DNA from: Streptomyces sp. NRRL B-1347
GTDB taxonomy: Bacteria > Actinomycetota > Actinomycetes > Streptomycetales > Streptomycetaceae
Length of the DNA stretch: 64,000 nt
Direction of reading: 5' to 3'
NCBI RefSeq assembly: GCF_000720325.1
Contig: NZ_JOJM01000027.1
Coordinates: 62,001-126,000 of the forward strand
Shown here: piece by piece, positions 1-9,689 of the stretch
How the letters are laid out: each line of letters opens with the position of its first letter
Numbering within the stretch: position 1 is the stretch's first letter
Translations under genes and position numbers: made by a program
Notes under the pieces: generated by a model
What the model was told of the DNA's origin: nothing
Databases searched by the model: none
What the model saw: only the letters and a program-made list of their open reading frames with translations

Positions 1-2068
1 CCTCCACCATGGCGAGGCCGAGCCTGCTGACACGCACGGAGAAGGGGGCGCCCGACACGCGCAGCGCCGTCAGGCCGAGCTCCCCCAAGGGCGCGCTACG
101 GACCGGCCTGAGCGTGACCGTGCCCGCCGGCGCGTCCGGGCGGATGCCGGCCAGCACGGTCAGGAGCTGCACTCCGGCGGCCGCGCTGACGGCTGCGGGT
201 CGGCAGGCCGCGGGGTGCGGGAGCGGCGCGCTCCCGGCCATGCGCTGCTCGCCGCCGTACATCTCCGGCAGTCGGAACCCGAAGGCGGCCGCCGCGTCCA
301 GCGTTCCTCGCAGCAGCGCGGCGGCTTCCTTCTCGTAGCCCGCTGCTGCCAGACCCGTGACGGCCGTCGCCGTCTCGTGGACCCGGACCGCCCCTCCACG
401 GTGCCCGAAGGGGTTGTATGCCGCCTCCTTCGAGCCGAGGCTGCGCAGGCCCCAGCCGGAGTCCATGGCAGGCCCGCCGAGCAGCCTCGCGACCTGCTCG
501 GTCTGCACCTTGTCGAGCAGGCCGGGGGCGATCTCGCCGGATCCCAGGAGCCCCGTGTCCAGGAGGTGGGCCGCGCCGCCGGTGAGATGTGGCAAGGGCC
601 GTCCATCGGCCTCGAGTGCCACGGCGGGTCTGCCGCCCGTCCGGTCCTCCACCCAGAACGCTGCCCGGAACCGGCTCCGCAACCGCTCCGCCCACTGCCG
701 CAGCTCCGCGCCTCCCGTGCCCCTGAGCGCGTCGAGCAGGTCCGCTCCCAGGAGTGCCGCCCGATGCGCGTGTGCTTGGATCTCGCAGCGCACCGGCCCT
801 GAGGACAGGGAGTCCGGGTGGGCGTCCCGCACGAATTCCGCGTTCGCGGCGCCTTCGAGCAGCCACCGCAGGCAGCGCTCCGCCGGGTGCAGCAGCTCCG
901 CCACATCTGCCTCCGGCATCCCCCAGCGCCACGCCTCGGCGAGCAGGGTGGGGAACAGCAGGGTGGCTTCCACGCCCGTGCATCCGGGTGGCAAGTGGGG
1001 TCCGGTGTCCCGCATCGGCCCCGGGATCATGCCCGCGCAGGGCCCGGAGCGGGTGAGCTGATCTCGGGCGAGCGCACGCAGCGTGCTCTCCGCGAGCCGG
1101 GTGCCGAGCGGCAGCACCATCCGGGCGGCCGTGAGGGCCTCGGCGGGCGCGAGGCCGCAGCGCCAGGGCGCTCCGGCGGCCACGTACAGGTCCGCGGGGT
1201 GGGCCGGGTCGCGCAGCAGCAGGGCCCTGAGGTCCGCCACCGATGTGTCCAGCAGGCGCTGGACCGTGGGGTCGTCCCCGGTCGCTTGGGCCGAGGACAG
1301 GGGGCTGGTCACTCCGTGGCCCACCGGCCTCAGGGGCCCCGCGCCGTGCGGCCGTACGCGCAGTTCCACGCTCTGGCTGCCTCCCGGTGGCAGGTGCACC
1401 TCCCAGCGCAGCAGCCCCGCAGAGGCCAGCGCGTCCTTGGGCGCCGGGACGGCCGTGACCACGCAGTGGCCTTCTCCGGAGGACCAGCGCATGCCTGAGT
1501 CGTGGACGCTGGCGGGCAGTTCGAGACCGGCGCGGCCGGACGCGACCGCGCCGAGCTCCGCCAGGTCCGTGCCCAGCGACACCTCGACCGGCAGCCTCAG
1601 GGGGCGGCTGGCCGAGCTGTGCAGGGTGATCCGCTCGGTGCCGTCGGCGTGCCGGGTCCGCTCCACGACGACGTCCGGGTCCGGCCCTCCGTCCGCCGAG
1701 GGGAGAAGGGTCGCCACGAAGCGGGCGCTGTCCGCCGAGAGCATCCGCGCCTGCACGGCGATCGGCTCGCGTCCGGCCACGCGCACCTGACAGCGGGAGA
1801 GCATGCGACGACCCGCGCGATAGAACCCTTCCAGCCCGCGGCCGTTCAGCTGCCCCTGGTTCGTAGAGACCGCGAGTGCGGGAAGGGCGACACAGACCAG
1901 CGCGTCGTGCACAGGTGGCAGCGCGGCGAGGCGACGTGGCCCGGGACCGGGCGCGTGCCCACTGGGAGGGCGCCGGGGAACCGACGCGGGCGCCCGGAAG
2001 GCGTGCGGCTCCGGCCTTTCGTTTCTCTCGGGCCAGGGAGAGACAGGAGACGAGGCGGGAACGGACAT
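1..2068 (-). CDS. Glycogen debranching N-terminal domain protein (3' end outside window)
   Basis: Likely amylo-alpha-1,6-glucosidase-type protein acting on alpha-glucans; substrate not determined. About 689 codons are visible and the frame stays open to the window edge, so the C-terminus is missing. The first ~70 residues are a Pro/Arg-rich linker. Around residues 74-91 comes the family hallmark NGRGLEGFYRAGRRMLSR, then a beta-rich domain containing VVVERTRHADGTERITL, typical of the debranching-enzyme N-terminal domain. The second half is helical, as expected for an (alpha/alpha)6 glucosidase barrel. ATG 2068 is the first good in-frame start, but its ribosome site is weak. Function is from family resemblance only. 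Confidence 0.75.
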   Translation of the reverse strand, partial: MSVPASSPVSPWPERNERPEPHAFRAPASVPRRPPSGHAPGPGPRRLAALPPVHDALVCVALPALAVSTNQGQLNGRGLEGFYRAGRRMLSRCQVRVAGREPIAVQARMLSADSARFVATLLPSADGGPDPDVVVERTRHADGTERITLHSSASRPLRLPVEVSLGTDLAELGAVASGRAGLELPASVHDSGMRWSSGEGHCVVTAVPAPKDALASAGLLRWEVHLPPGGSQSVELRVRPHGAGPLRPVGHGVTSPLSSAQATGDDPTVQRLLDTSVADLRALLLRDPAHPADLYVAAGAPWRCGLAPAEALTAARMVLPLGTRLAESTLRALARDQLTRSGPCAGMIPGPMRDTGPHLPPGCTGVEATLLFPTLLAEAWRWGMPEADVAELLHPAERCLRWLLEGAANAEFVRDAHPDSLSSGPVRCEIQAHAHRAALLGADLLDALRGTGGAELRQWAERLRSRFRAAFWVEDRTGGRPAVALEADGRPLPHLTGGAAHLLDTGLLGSGEIAPGLLDKVQTEQVARLLGGPAMDSGWGLRSLGSKEAAYNPFGHRGGAVRVHETATAVTGLAAAGYEKEAAALLRGTLDAAAAFGFRLPEMYGGEQRMAGSAPLPHPAACRPAAVSAAAGVQLLTVLAGIRPDAPAGTVTLRPVRSAPLGELGLTALRVSGAPFSVRVSRLGLAMVE

Positions 2069-2287
2069 GGGGTAGCCACTTCTGCGTTCTCTGCGCTACG
2101 GAGACTCGGTCACGGAACAGCGTCACGACCAGGACGCGGGTACCGCCACTCAGGTGAACGGCCCGGGACCGCCCCAAGTCACGCATGCGTTGCAGGAAGC
2201 CGCCCATCCGGCGGTGCGTTCCGATGGCGACCTGCGCCGCACGTGCCAGGACCGGAGGCTTCCACGAGGGCCCGGCCGTCGCTGTGG

Positions 2288-3808
2288 TCACCGGTCGCGC
2301 CTTGCGCCGCGTCGGATCGTGTCCCGCCGGTTCCGCGGTCCCGTGCCCGCGCCGCCACCGGGCCGAGGACCCGGCCCGGAGGTGCGAGAGCGGTGCCAAC
2401 GGCCACGGGGCGCCGTCCTGACGTCGACGCCGACCCCTGCGTGATCGAGGGTGTCCGTTGCGCGATCGAGGGTGTCCGTAGCGTGATCGGGGGCGTCCGT
2501 GCTGTCCGAGAGATCCGGCGCCCCTCCGGGCGACGCGGCTTCCGGCACCCCGGGGCCCTCCTGCGCCTCGACTCCTTCAACTTGAACGTCCTTGGGCTTC
2601 TCGGCTTCCGTGGACTTCTCGGCATCCTCAGCGCTCCGGTCCTGTGCCGCCGTGTCCCACTGGGAGCGCTCGCCCCGCAGGATGCGGCGGATCGGCTCCG
2701 GGTCGCTGTCCGCGCTGCACGCCGGATGCAGGAGCAGGGCGAAGGCATAGTGCGGATCGGCGATCAACGCCATGGTGAGCGCTTCCTGCCCCTCGACGAG
2801 GTCTCCGAGCGACCAGGCCACCCAGCCCGCGAGGGTCAGGGGTGCGGCGGCGTGTTCTCGGTACTCCCGGACACAGCGTCGAGCCAGCGCACGCCAGAGC
2901 CTGAGTGCCGGAGCCGCCTCGTCTCCCTCCATCCACTCGGCCGCGCGGTCACGCGTCGTGCGGTCCTGGAGGCCGAGGATCAGTGCGGCAGCCTCGTCGT
3001 GGCCGATCAGCTCGTCGTCGTAAACGTCGGCTTCGAGCGTGTCGGCGATGGGGGGTGCGGCGGCCAGGCGCGCCATGACCCGGCGGGCCAGATCGAGGGT
3101 TTCGGCGGCGACTTCCGCGTGGCCGCCATCGTCGAGGATCCTGGGCACGAGTGCGCAGGCCGTGTCATGCAGGACGCGCGCCTGATCGCTCGCGGCGGCG
3201 GTCCGCCAGGGGGCGAGCCGGGCCCTGATCCGCCCCTGCGCGGGGCCGACCTGGAAACCCGCGTACACGGTGGCGGCAGCCAGCACGGACGTGCCCCCGG
3301 GAAGCAGCGGGTTGCCTTCGGCGGGACAGCAGCGCTGGTCCGGGCAGCAGTACGTCCAGAAGCGGCCGTCCGAGATGCACACGACTTCGAGGACCGGGAC
3401 GTCGAGGTCGCCGCACTCGGTGCGGAGTGCTTGGGCCAGCGGCCTGAGGCGCTCCATGACCTGCCGCCCGGAAGCGTCCCCCGCGAACGCTTCCGGCTCC
3501 TGGCAGAGGAAGGCGACGACTCCGTCCGGCCGGGCTTCGCGCCGTTCGCAGCCGCTCACCAGGCACTGGGCCAGTTGCTCAGCGACGGGCGGCCAGTCCT
3601 CGGAGCGCTCGGGAATACCGAGGCGCACCCGCCCGCCGAATCGGCCTCGTGGGCCGTGCAGGGCGATGAGGACCACGCTGTTCTCGGGCTGGAAGCCGAG
3701 CAAGTACGGCAAGGCGTCGGCCAGTTCGGCGGGCGTGCGGAGGGTAACGACGGTCTCGTCGATCGGGTCGGCTGGTTCGCTGTGATGCGTCATGTGCCGA
3801 CTCTGCAC
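2288..3808 (-). CDS. DUF4192 domain-containing protein
   Basis: Conserved actinobacterial protein of unknown function. The DUF4192 core begins at the N-terminus (VVTLRTPAELADALPYLLGF, then PENSVVLIALHGPRGRFGG) and extends to about residue 370 with several Cys and His. The last ~130 residues are low complexity and include a DHATDTL-type heptad repeat. GTG 3808 has GGAGG 11 bases upstream; ATG 3793 (MTHHSEP) is the alternative. It is divergent from recQ across ~120 bp. No catalytic motif is evident to me. Confidence 0.8.
   Translation of the reverse strand: MQSRHMTHHSEPADPIDETVVTLRTPAELADALPYLLGFQPENSVVLIALHGPRGRFGGRVRLGIPERSEDWPPVAEQLAQCLVSGCERREARPDGVVAFLCQEPEAFAGDASGRQVMERLRPLAQALRTECGDLDVPVLEVVCISDGRFWTYCCPDQRCCPAEGNPLLPGGTSVLAAATVYAGFQVGPAQGRIRARLAPWRTAAASDQARVLHDTACALVPRILDDGGHAEVAAETLDLARRVMARLAAAPPIADTLEADVYDDELIGHDEAAALILGLQDRTTRDRAAEWMEGDEAAPALRLWRALARRCVREYREHAAAPLTLAGWVAWSLGDLVEGQEALTMALIADPHYAFALLLHPACSADSDPEPIRRILRGERSQWDTAAQDRSAEDAEKSTEAEKPKDVQVEGVEAQEGPGVPEAASPGGAPDLSDSTDAPDHATDTLDRATDTLDHAGVGVDVRTAPRGRWHRSRTSGPGPRPGGGAGTGPRNRRDTIRRGARRDR
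2441..2503. repeat. 21-bp tandem repeat, three units
   Basis: Three consecutive 21-bp units of the form GTGATCGAGGGTGTCCGTtgc lie inside the 3' part of the DUF4192 gene. They encode degenerate heptapeptides (DHATDTL, DRATDTL, DHAGVGV-like). The length of exactly seven codons keeps the frame. It lies in the disordered tail, so copy number probably varies between strains. Confidence 0.8.
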
Positions 3809-3926
3809 CGGAATGCAATCCTCCGGTTAAGGCTGTGGATAACCCTGAGCAGGGCCACGCCAAGAGATATCCACAGTCTGGCGGCCTCGTTCGCCGAATG
3901 TCCGACCCATCGGGTTGCATGGAGCC

Positions 3927-6116
3927 ATGAGCAACGAAGACCTGCGCACGGCGGCCGACACCGTCCTCGCCCGCCTCGTCGGCGACCCCTCCCCCGCATC
4001 CGACGGGACGCGGCCGCCGGACGGCCCGCGTCTGCGCGAGGACCAGTGGAGAGCCATCGAGGCGCTGGTGGCCGAGAAGCGGCGCGCGCTCGTCGTGCAG
4101 CGCACCGGCTGGGGCAAGTCGGCGGTGTACTTCGTCGCGACCGCGCTGCTGCGGGAGCGCGGCAGCGGTCCCACCGTGATCGTCTCCCCCCTGCTCGCGC
4201 TCATGCGGAACCAGGTCGAGTCGGCGGCGCGAGCAGGCATCCGCGCCCGCACGATCAACTCGTCGAACACCGAGGAGTGGGACACCATCCAGGCCGAGGT
4301 GGCCGCGGGCGACGTCGACGTACTGCTCGTGAGCCCGGAGCGGCTCAACAACCCGGACTTCCGCGACCAGGTCCTGCCCAAGCTCGCCGCGGCGACCGGC
4401 CTGCTGGTGGTCGACGAGGCCCACTGCATCTCCGACTGGGGCCACGACTTCCGGCCCGACTACCGCCGGCTGCGCACCATGCTGGCCGACCTCCCACCCG
4501 GCGTCCCGGTCCTGGCCACCACGGCGACGGCCAACGCGCGCGTGACCGCTGACGTCGCCGACCAACTGGGCACCGGCGGCGGGTCGGACGCCCTCGTCCT
4601 GAGAGGCCCGCTCGACCGCGAGAGCCTGAGCCTCGGCGTGCTCCAGCTGCCGAACGCGGCACACCGGCTGGCCTGGCTCGCGGACCACCTCGACGACCTG
4701 CCGGGCTCCGGAATCATCTACACCCTCACGGTTGCCGCTGCCGAGGAGGTCACCGCCTACCTCCGTCAGCGCGGCCACGTCGTCACCTCGTACACCGGCA
4801 AGACGGAGAACGCGGACCGGCAGCAGGCGGAGGAGGACCTGCTCGCCAACCGCGTGAAGGCCCTGGTCGCCACCTCCGCGCTCGGAATGGGCTTCGACAA
4901 GCCCGACCTCGGTTTCGTCATCCACCTCGGCTCCCCCTCCTCGCCGATCGCCTACTACCAGCAGGTGGGCCGCGCGGGACGCGGCGTCGACCACGCAGAG
5001 GTGCTCCTCCTGCCCGGCCAGGAGGACACGGCGATCTGGAACTACTTCGCCTCCCTGGCCTTCCCCCCCGAGGAGCAGGTGCGCCGCACTCTGGACGTGC
5101 TCGCGCAGGCGGACCGCCCCCTGTCGCTGCCTGCGCTGGAGCCGCTGGTCGAGCTGCGCAGGTCACGGCTGGAGACGATGCTCAAGGTCCTCGATGTCGA
5201 CGGCGCGGTGCGACGGGTGCAGGGCGGCTGGATCGCCACGGGCAGGCCTTGGACGTACGACACCGAGCGCTATGCCTGGGTCGCCAAGCAGCGGCAGGCC
5301 GAGCAGCAGGCCATGCGGGAGTACGCCTCGACCACGTCCTGCCGCATGGAGTTCCTGCGCCGCCAGCTGGATGACGAGGAGGCAGCGCCGTGCGGCCGCT
5401 GCGACAACTGCGCGGGGGGCCGCTTCGACGAGGCCGTCTCCTCCACGGCTCTGGACTCGGCGCGTGGTGAGCTCGCAAGGCCCGGTGTGGAGGTCGAGCC
5501 CCGCAAGATGTGGCCCACCGGACTCGCCGCCGTGGGCATGACGCTCAAGGGTCGCATTCCCGCAGGCGAGCAGGCCTCTCCGGGGCGAGCCCTGGGGCGC
5601 CTGTCGGACATCGGCTGGGGCAACCGCCTCCGCCCGATGCTCGCGCCGCAGGCACCGGACGGCCCGGTGCCCGAAGACGTCACCAAGGCCGTGGTGGAGG
5701 TGCTGACCGACTGGGCCAAGGGCCCGGGTGGCTGGGCGTCGGGTGCTGCCGATGCCGGGCCCCGCCCTGTGGGCGTGGTGACGATGCCCTCCCGCTCGAA
5801 GCCCCAGCTGATCCAGTCGCTCGGGGCACGGATCGCGGAGATCGGCCGCCTTCCGCTGCTCGGTTCGCTGGAGTACGCCGCCGAGGCCGCGGACGTGCGC
5901 GTGCCGCGGAGCAACAGCGCCCAGCGTCTGCGCGCCCTGGACGGCTCCCTGGTCCTGCCGCCCGCGCTGGCCACGGTGCTCCAGGAGGCGAACGGCCCCG
6001 TGCTCCTCGTCGACGACGCGACGGAGACCGGCTGGACCCTCGCGGTGTCCGCGCGCATGCTCCGACGGGCAGGGGCGAAGGGGGTGTTGCCGCTGGTCCT
6101 CGCCGTGCAGGGGTGA
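3927..6116 (+). CDS. recQ: RecQ family ATP-dependent DNA helicase with PRTase-like C-terminus
   Basis: 3'-5' DNA helicase of superfamily 2. Walker A is QRTGWGKS, the Walker B/DEAH box is [17 protein letters not shown], and motif VI is [11 protein letters not shown] zinc-binding Cys cluster (CRMEF and CGRCDNC) follows near residues 475-500. No HRDC domain is visible. Instead the last ~170 residues carry VVTMPSRSK and, near the end, [13 protein letters not shown], which resembles the PRPP-binding loop of type I phosphoribosyltransferases such as ComF. ATG 3927 has GGAG four bases upstream; an ATG at 3915 lacks a site. About 729 residues. Confidence 0.93.
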   Translation: MSNEDLRTAADTVLARLVGDPSPASDGTRPPDGPRLREDQWRAIEALVAEKRRALVVQRTGWGKSAVYFVATALLRERGSGPTVIVSPLLALMRNQVESAARAGIRARTINSSNTEEWDTIQAEVAAGDVDVLLVSPERLNNPDFRDQVLPKLAAATGLLVVDEAHCISDWGHDFRPDYRRLRTMLADLPPGVPVLATTATANARVTADVADQLGTGGGSDALVLRGPLDRESLSLGVLQLPNAAHRLAWLADHLDDLPGSGIIYTLTVAAAEEVTAYLRQRGHVVTSYTGKTENADRQQAEEDLLANRVKALVATSALGMGFDKPDLGFVIHLGSPSSPIAYYQQVGRAGRGVDHAEVLLLPGQEDTAIWNYFASLAFPPEEQVRRTLDVLAQADRPLSLPALEPLVELRRSRLETMLKVLDVDGAVRRVQGGWIATGRPWTYDTERYAWVAKQRQAEQQAMREYASTTSCRMEFLRRQLDDEEAAPCGRCDNCAGGRFDEAVSSTALDSARGELARPGVEVEPRKMWPTGLAAVGMTLKGRIPAGEQASPGRALGRLSDIGWGNRLRPMLAPQAPDGPVPEDVTKAVVEVLTDWAKGPGGWASGAADAGPRPVGVVTMPSRSKPQLIQSLGARIAEIGRLPLLGSLEYAAEAADVRVPRSNSAQRLRALDGSLVLPPALATVLQEANGPVLLVDDATETGWTLAVSARMLRRAGAKGVLPLVLAVQG

Positions 6117-6335
6117 CGTCCGCATTACCGTGCGGTGCCCTGGGCAGGGATATGCAAGACGTATCAGCGGATAGTGGTCGGGCGGCTTCAATTGCTCGTT
6201 GCCGCAAGCCAGTACGACGGGAAGAATTGGTACCGCTCCCGCGCGGCTCCCCGTGGTCCGGTAGGGCTGTGTCGCGGTGCGCTCCCCCCAGTCCGACCCC
6301 GCCCTCCTTGGGGGCGCGTAGCCGAAGGGAGGACC

Positions 6336-7016
6336 GTGACCTTCGGATTCGCTCCGTCCGCTGCGGCGTCGACATCGGATTCCCTGGCCGCCGCCGCGAT
6401 GGCCGACACCGGTCGGCAACCGACCCGAATGCTCGAGCCCTCAGAGTGGTCAGCCGCCGAGATCCCCCTGCTCCGGAACCCGCGCGAGGTCGTGAGCGGA
6501 CTGCACGCCCGGCACCGGCCCACCCCGGCCACCGCGATCGTCGCCGTGCTCGATCCGGAGGAACGGATCAGGGCCTCCGCCTCGTTCGCCCGGCGGGCGA
6601 GCGCGGCAGACGGATGGGTGTTCCGTAACGCGCTGCTCGCCCAGTTGCGCCGGGTCATCCCCCACGACCTGCGCCGCCGCACCCCCGTGCGCACGGCCGT
6701 ACTGCTCTACTGCCGTGACGGGGAGGGGCGTTGGACGCAGGAGGACGGAGCGTGGATGTGGGGGTTGCGGGACGCCTGCACGCTGCACGGCCTGCGGTGC
6801 GGGGCGTACATCACGCTGACTCGGGAGGGTTGGCAGGTCCTCGGCGAAGGCCGTGGGGGCCGTAGGCCGAGCGCCGGGTCGCCGCCCGAGGGTCTCGCCG
6901 GGGCGGCCGGTGCCACGGGTGCCGCTGGCGGTGCCGGAACCGCGCTGGGCGATCCGCGGCAGCCGCGGGCCGGGGGCGCGGCGTCCGAGATGTTACGGCG
7001 CGTGGCAGCGCGGTAG
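6336..7016 (+). CDS. Conserved hypothetical protein
   Basis: I do not recognise the family. GTG 6336 follows AAGGGAGG with two bases between. A core at residues ~25-170 (SEWSAAEIPLLRNPREVVSG through LREGWQVLGEG-type sequence) has mixed alpha/beta composition and a Trp-rich stretch (WTQEDGAWMWGLRDACT). The last ~50 residues are Gly/Ala-rich. It lies downstream of recQ on the same strand, 219 bp away. A TTA codon, rare in Streptomyces, occurs at 6993-6995, eight codons before the stop, so translation may depend on bldA tRNA. Confidence 0.7.
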   Translation: MTFGFAPSAAASTSDSLAAAAMADTGRQPTRMLEPSEWSAAEIPLLRNPREVVSGLHARHRPTPATAIVAVLDPEERIRASASFARRASAADGWVFRNALLAQLRRVIPHDLRRRTPVRTAVLLYCRDGEGRWTQEDGAWMWGLRDACTLHGLRCGAYITLTREGWQVLGEGRGGRRPSAGSPPEGLAGAAGATGAAGGAGTALGDPRQPRAGGAASEMLRRVAAR

Positions 7017-7109
7017 GTCTCAGGGACGTGTGACGGCGCGGTGAGGCCATGGGGGTTCAACCGCACCGTGCTCTGCCCGCGCCGTGCTCTGCGTCGAGTG
7101 CCGCGTTGT

Positions 7110-7156
7110 GCGCCCCTCTGGGACCGGTACGCGTGAGCGCATCGGCAGAGGGGCGC
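7110..7156. terminator. Hairpin between convergent genes
   Basis: Perfect 11-bp stem GCGCCCCTCTG (7110-7120) with CAGAGGGGCGC (7146-7156), enclosing 25 bases. It sits between the convergent ends at 7016 and 7240. There is no U-run, as is usual in Streptomyces. Confidence 0.5.
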
Positions 7157-7239
7157 GAACGAGCGCGGCCGGGCGACGCCGACTGCGGCGTCCCCAGGCC
7201 GCGGCGCACGCACCGCGGCTCGCCCGCCGGGCGGGAGCG

Positions 7240-7905
7240 TCAGACGCTCGCGCCCAGCATGGCGTTGATGCGCTGCGGGTCGCCACAGACGATCAGCAGG
7301 GTGCCGGCCCGGCCGAGCGCCACGGGCAGGGCCGCGGCCTCGGCCTCCTCGCTGCCGCCGTTCAGCGCGACGACGACCGCGGGGCGGGTCGTGGCGCGGG
7401 ACAGTGCGGCGGAGTCGGCGTAGAAGACGTCGTCACCGGCGTCGTGCTGGGCCCAGTAGGCGCCCTCGCCGAAGGACAGCTCGTGCACGGCCCACGGGTG
7501 CGGCTCGCCGGTGGTGACCACCAGGACCTCACCCGGAGCACGGCCCGAGTCCAACAGCAGGTCGACGGCTTCCTCGGCGGCGTCGAGGGCGCCGTCGGCG
7601 GAGGCCGGGATCAACTGGATCTGCGGAACCACGGCGCCGTCGGCCGAGGTTTCAGGGGCAGCCGGAGCGGCAGGCTCCGGCTGTGCGGCCGGGGCCTGCG
7701 GCCCTGGCTTGACGGCCGGCTCGCGCGTCGTGCGCTGCGCGGGCGGCATCGGCCGCGCGGGGCCGGGGCGGCCCGGGCGCGACGGAGCCGCGGGACGCGG
7801 ACCGGGTACGGGGCGGGGGGTCGGCGCGGTGCGGCCGTTGGCCGAAGCGGCGCGGGGACCCTGGGCACTCTCGTGAATCTGAGGCTCCTCGGGAATGAGA
7901 GGCAT
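7240..7905 (-). CDS. Conserved hypothetical protein with Pro-rich N-terminus
   Basis: Unknown function. The first ~85 residues are a Pro/Ala/Arg-rich disordered segment (RTAPTPRPVPGPRPAAP). A compact C-terminal domain follows (QIQLIPASADGALDAAEEAV to the end), ending GTLLIVCGDPQRINAML. ATG 7905 gives the protein starting MPLIPEE. An upstream in-frame ATG at 7983 overlaps the rnhB stop as TGATG and would add 26 residues by translational coupling. Neither start has a clear Shine-Dalgarno site. Probably cotranscribed with rnhB. Confidence 0.65.
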   Translation of the reverse strand: MPLIPEEPQIHESAQGPRAASANGRTAPTPRPVPGPRPAAPSRPGRPGPARPMPPAQRTTREPAVKPGPQAPAAQPEPAAPAAPETSADGAVVPQIQLIPASADGALDAAEEAVDLLLDSGRAPGEVLVVTTGEPHPWAVHELSFGEGAYWAQHDAGDDVFYADSAALSRATTRPAVVVALNGGSEEAEAAALPVALGRAGTLLIVCGDPQRINAMLGASV

Positions 7906-7982
7906 GCGTTGTTGTCTATCAAACGCCGATGCGACACGCGTCGGCGGGTGGCACTTGAGTGCGACCGGAACTGCGGAAAACA

Positions 7983-8684
7983 TCAGAAGTCAAAGCCGAG
8001 CTGGCCCTGGATTTCCGGAACGTTTCCCTCCGCCCAGCTGCGGGCCTTCTTGAGGTGCCGCCACTGGGGCAGCGCATCAAGATACGCCCACGAAAGCCGG
8101 TGGTACGGGGTGGGTCCCCGTTCCGCCAGCGCGGCCTTGTGCACCGGCGACGGATACCCGGCGTTGGCCGCAAAACCGAAGTCTGCATGTTCGATGCCCA
8201 GTTCGGCCATCATTTTGTCGCGCTGAACCTTGGCGATCACCGACGCCGCCGCGACGGCCACGCAGGACTGGTCGCCCTTGATGACCGTACGGACCCGCCA
8301 CGGGCTTCCGAGGTAGTCGTGCTTCCCGTCGAGAATGATCGCGTCCGGCCGGACCGGCAGGGCTTCGAGGGCGCGGACCGCGGCGAGCCGCAGCGCCGCC
8401 GTCATGCCCAGGTCGTCGATCTCCTCGGGCGAGGAGTGCCCCAGAGCGTGCGCCGTGACCCAGCCCGTCAGCTCCTGGGCGAGCTCGGCCCGCCGCTTGG
8501 GGTTGATCAACTTGGAGTCGGTGAGCCCCGCGGGTGGCCTGCGCAGTCCCGTGACCGCCGCACAGACGGTGACCGGGCCCGCCCACGCTCCGCGTCCGAC
8601 CTCGTCGACACCGGCGACGATCTTCGCTCCGGTGGTGGCGCGCAAGGAGCGCTCGACGGTATGGGTGGGTGCTTCGTACGGCAT
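7983..8684 (-). CDS. rnhB: Ribonuclease HII
   Basis: Cleaves the RNA strand of RNA/DNA hybrids and initiates removal of misincorporated ribonucleotides. The catalytic start motif [16 protein letters not shown] lies at residues ~24-40, giving the DEDD first Asp and Glu. [10 protein letters not shown] and [13 protein letters not shown] are also family motifs. 233 residues is normal length. The stop overlaps the upstream start of the next gene by one base. Position near recQ, nrdJ and lexA matches other Streptomyces. Confidence 0.95.
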   Translation of the reverse strand: MPYEAPTHTVERSLRATTGAKIVAGVDEVGRGAWAGPVTVCAAVTGLRRPPAGLTDSKLINPKRRAELAQELTGWVTAHALGHSSPEEIDDLGMTAALRLAAVRALEALPVRPDAIILDGKHDYLGSPWRVRTVIKGDQSCVAVAAASVIAKVQRDKMMAELGIEHADFGFAANAGYPSPVHKAALAERGPTPYHRLSWAYLDALPQWRHLKKARSWAEGNVPEIQGQLGFDF

Positions 8685-8947
8685 GGCGCCTGACAGCGTA
8701 CGCCGCCGATGACCACTCGCGACACCCCGGTCCTCTCAGCCCCCGACAGGTTCGCGCCACGGCTTCCGCCGACGCCGTGCGGCCGCTCCCTCCAGGCAGC
8801 CGCATTCCGCTTCCCCGCACCCCGAGAGCAAGCCGCCACGGGCGGGCCACCGCACACCTCACGGCGGCTTACGCACGGACCCAGAAAAGAACCCACGGTG
8901 GGCCCGCGAAGGCGCCGCGAGGGCACACGGGGACGATCCACGGAGTC

Positions 8948-9562
8948 CTACGGCCGAAGCAGCGGGACCATGACCTGGTCGATGAGGTCCGTGAACTCCT
9001 CGTCGGGCCATTCACTGCCGCACACCTTGGAGCGGTACATCATCATCGCCGGAATCACCTCGCAGACGAACTTGTCCGTCGCTCCGGAACGGACCTCTCC
9101 ACGCTCGATTCCGCGGCGCATGACCTGTCGGATGAGTTCCACACTCGGCTCGATCACGCCCTCGACGATCACGCCGTGGAAGCGCTCAGCGGTTGCCGTG
9201 TCACATTCGTGAAGGACTGAAAGCAGGGCGTAACCGGGTCGCGAGGTCATGACCGCACGCATCTGGCGGCACAGCTGCAGAAGGTCCTCCCGGACGCTGC
9301 CGCAGTCCGGCACCTCGTCGAGCTTGGGCAGTCCGGTCTGCAGGGCCTGGATGACGAGGTCCTCCTTGGACGGCCAGCGCCGGTACACCGCGGCCTTGCC
9401 CGTCTGGGCACCCGCGGCCACGCCTTCCATCGTGAGGCCGTTCCAGCCGACCGTACTGAGCTGCTCCAGCGCGGAATCGAGAATCGCGCGCTCCAGCACG
9501 GGCCCCCGGCGGCGCGGGGAGACCACCCGAGCGGAAGCGGTCTTCCAACGCGAAGTAGGCAT
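8948..9562 (-). CDS. TetR family transcriptional regulator
   Basis: Predicted repressor of the divergent efflux gene at 9690. The helix-turn-helix is at residues ~25-70 (LTMEGVAAGAQTGKAAVYRRW, recognition helix TGKAAVYRRWPSK). The C-terminal ligand-binding half resembles TetR_C_33-type domains of DHA2-linked regulators. 204 residues. Only 127 bp separate it from the pump gene, and that gap holds two copies of a 20-bp palindrome, so it probably also regulates itself. Confidence 0.92.
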   Translation of the reverse strand: MPTSRWKTASARVVSPRRRGPVLERAILDSALEQLSTVGWNGLTMEGVAAGAQTGKAAVYRRWPSKEDLVIQALQTGLPKLDEVPDCGSVREDLLQLCRQMRAVMTSRPGYALLSVLHECDTATAERFHGVIVEGVIEPSVELIRQVMRRGIERGEVRSGATDKFVCEVIPAMMMYRSKVCGSEWPDEEFTDLIDQVMVPLLRP

Positions 9563-9597
9563 CTACATCTCTCCGTTGAGGGTTCGAGGCAGCTCCC

Positions 9598-9617
9598 AGT
9601 GAACGGTTGCGTTCACT
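9598..9617. promoter_or_regulatory. Putative TetR operator 1
   Basis: AGTGAACGGTTGCGTTCACT: 8-bp inverted arms AGTGAACG/CGTTCACT around GTTG. It lies between the divergent tetR and MFS genes and is repeated almost exactly 49 bp away. A degenerate half-site (GTTCACTACCGTGAG) lies between the two. Confidence 0.75.
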
Positions 9618-9646
9618 CTCCGGGGTTCACTACCGTGAGACGCGGC

Positions 9647-9666
9647 AGTGAACGGATGCGTTCACT
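9647..9666. promoter_or_regulatory. Putative TetR operator 2
   Basis: AGTGAACGGATGCGTTCACT, the same 8-bp arms around GATG. It lies 23 bp upstream of the pump GTG start, placed to block its promoter or early elongation. Confidence 0.75.
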
Positions 9667-9689
9667 AACGCACTTGCGGGGGTCTCATA

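Noticed and set aside
96..2399. Long 767-codon open frame on the minus strand over the debranching gene
   Set aside because: It is Arg/Gly/Pro-rich without domains. The frame starting at 2068 gives recognisable family sequence and stays open to the edge.
1502..4552. 1016-codon plus-strand open frame spanning three genes
   Set aside because: It runs antisense to the debranching and DUF4192 genes and out of frame through recQ; high GC suppresses stops.
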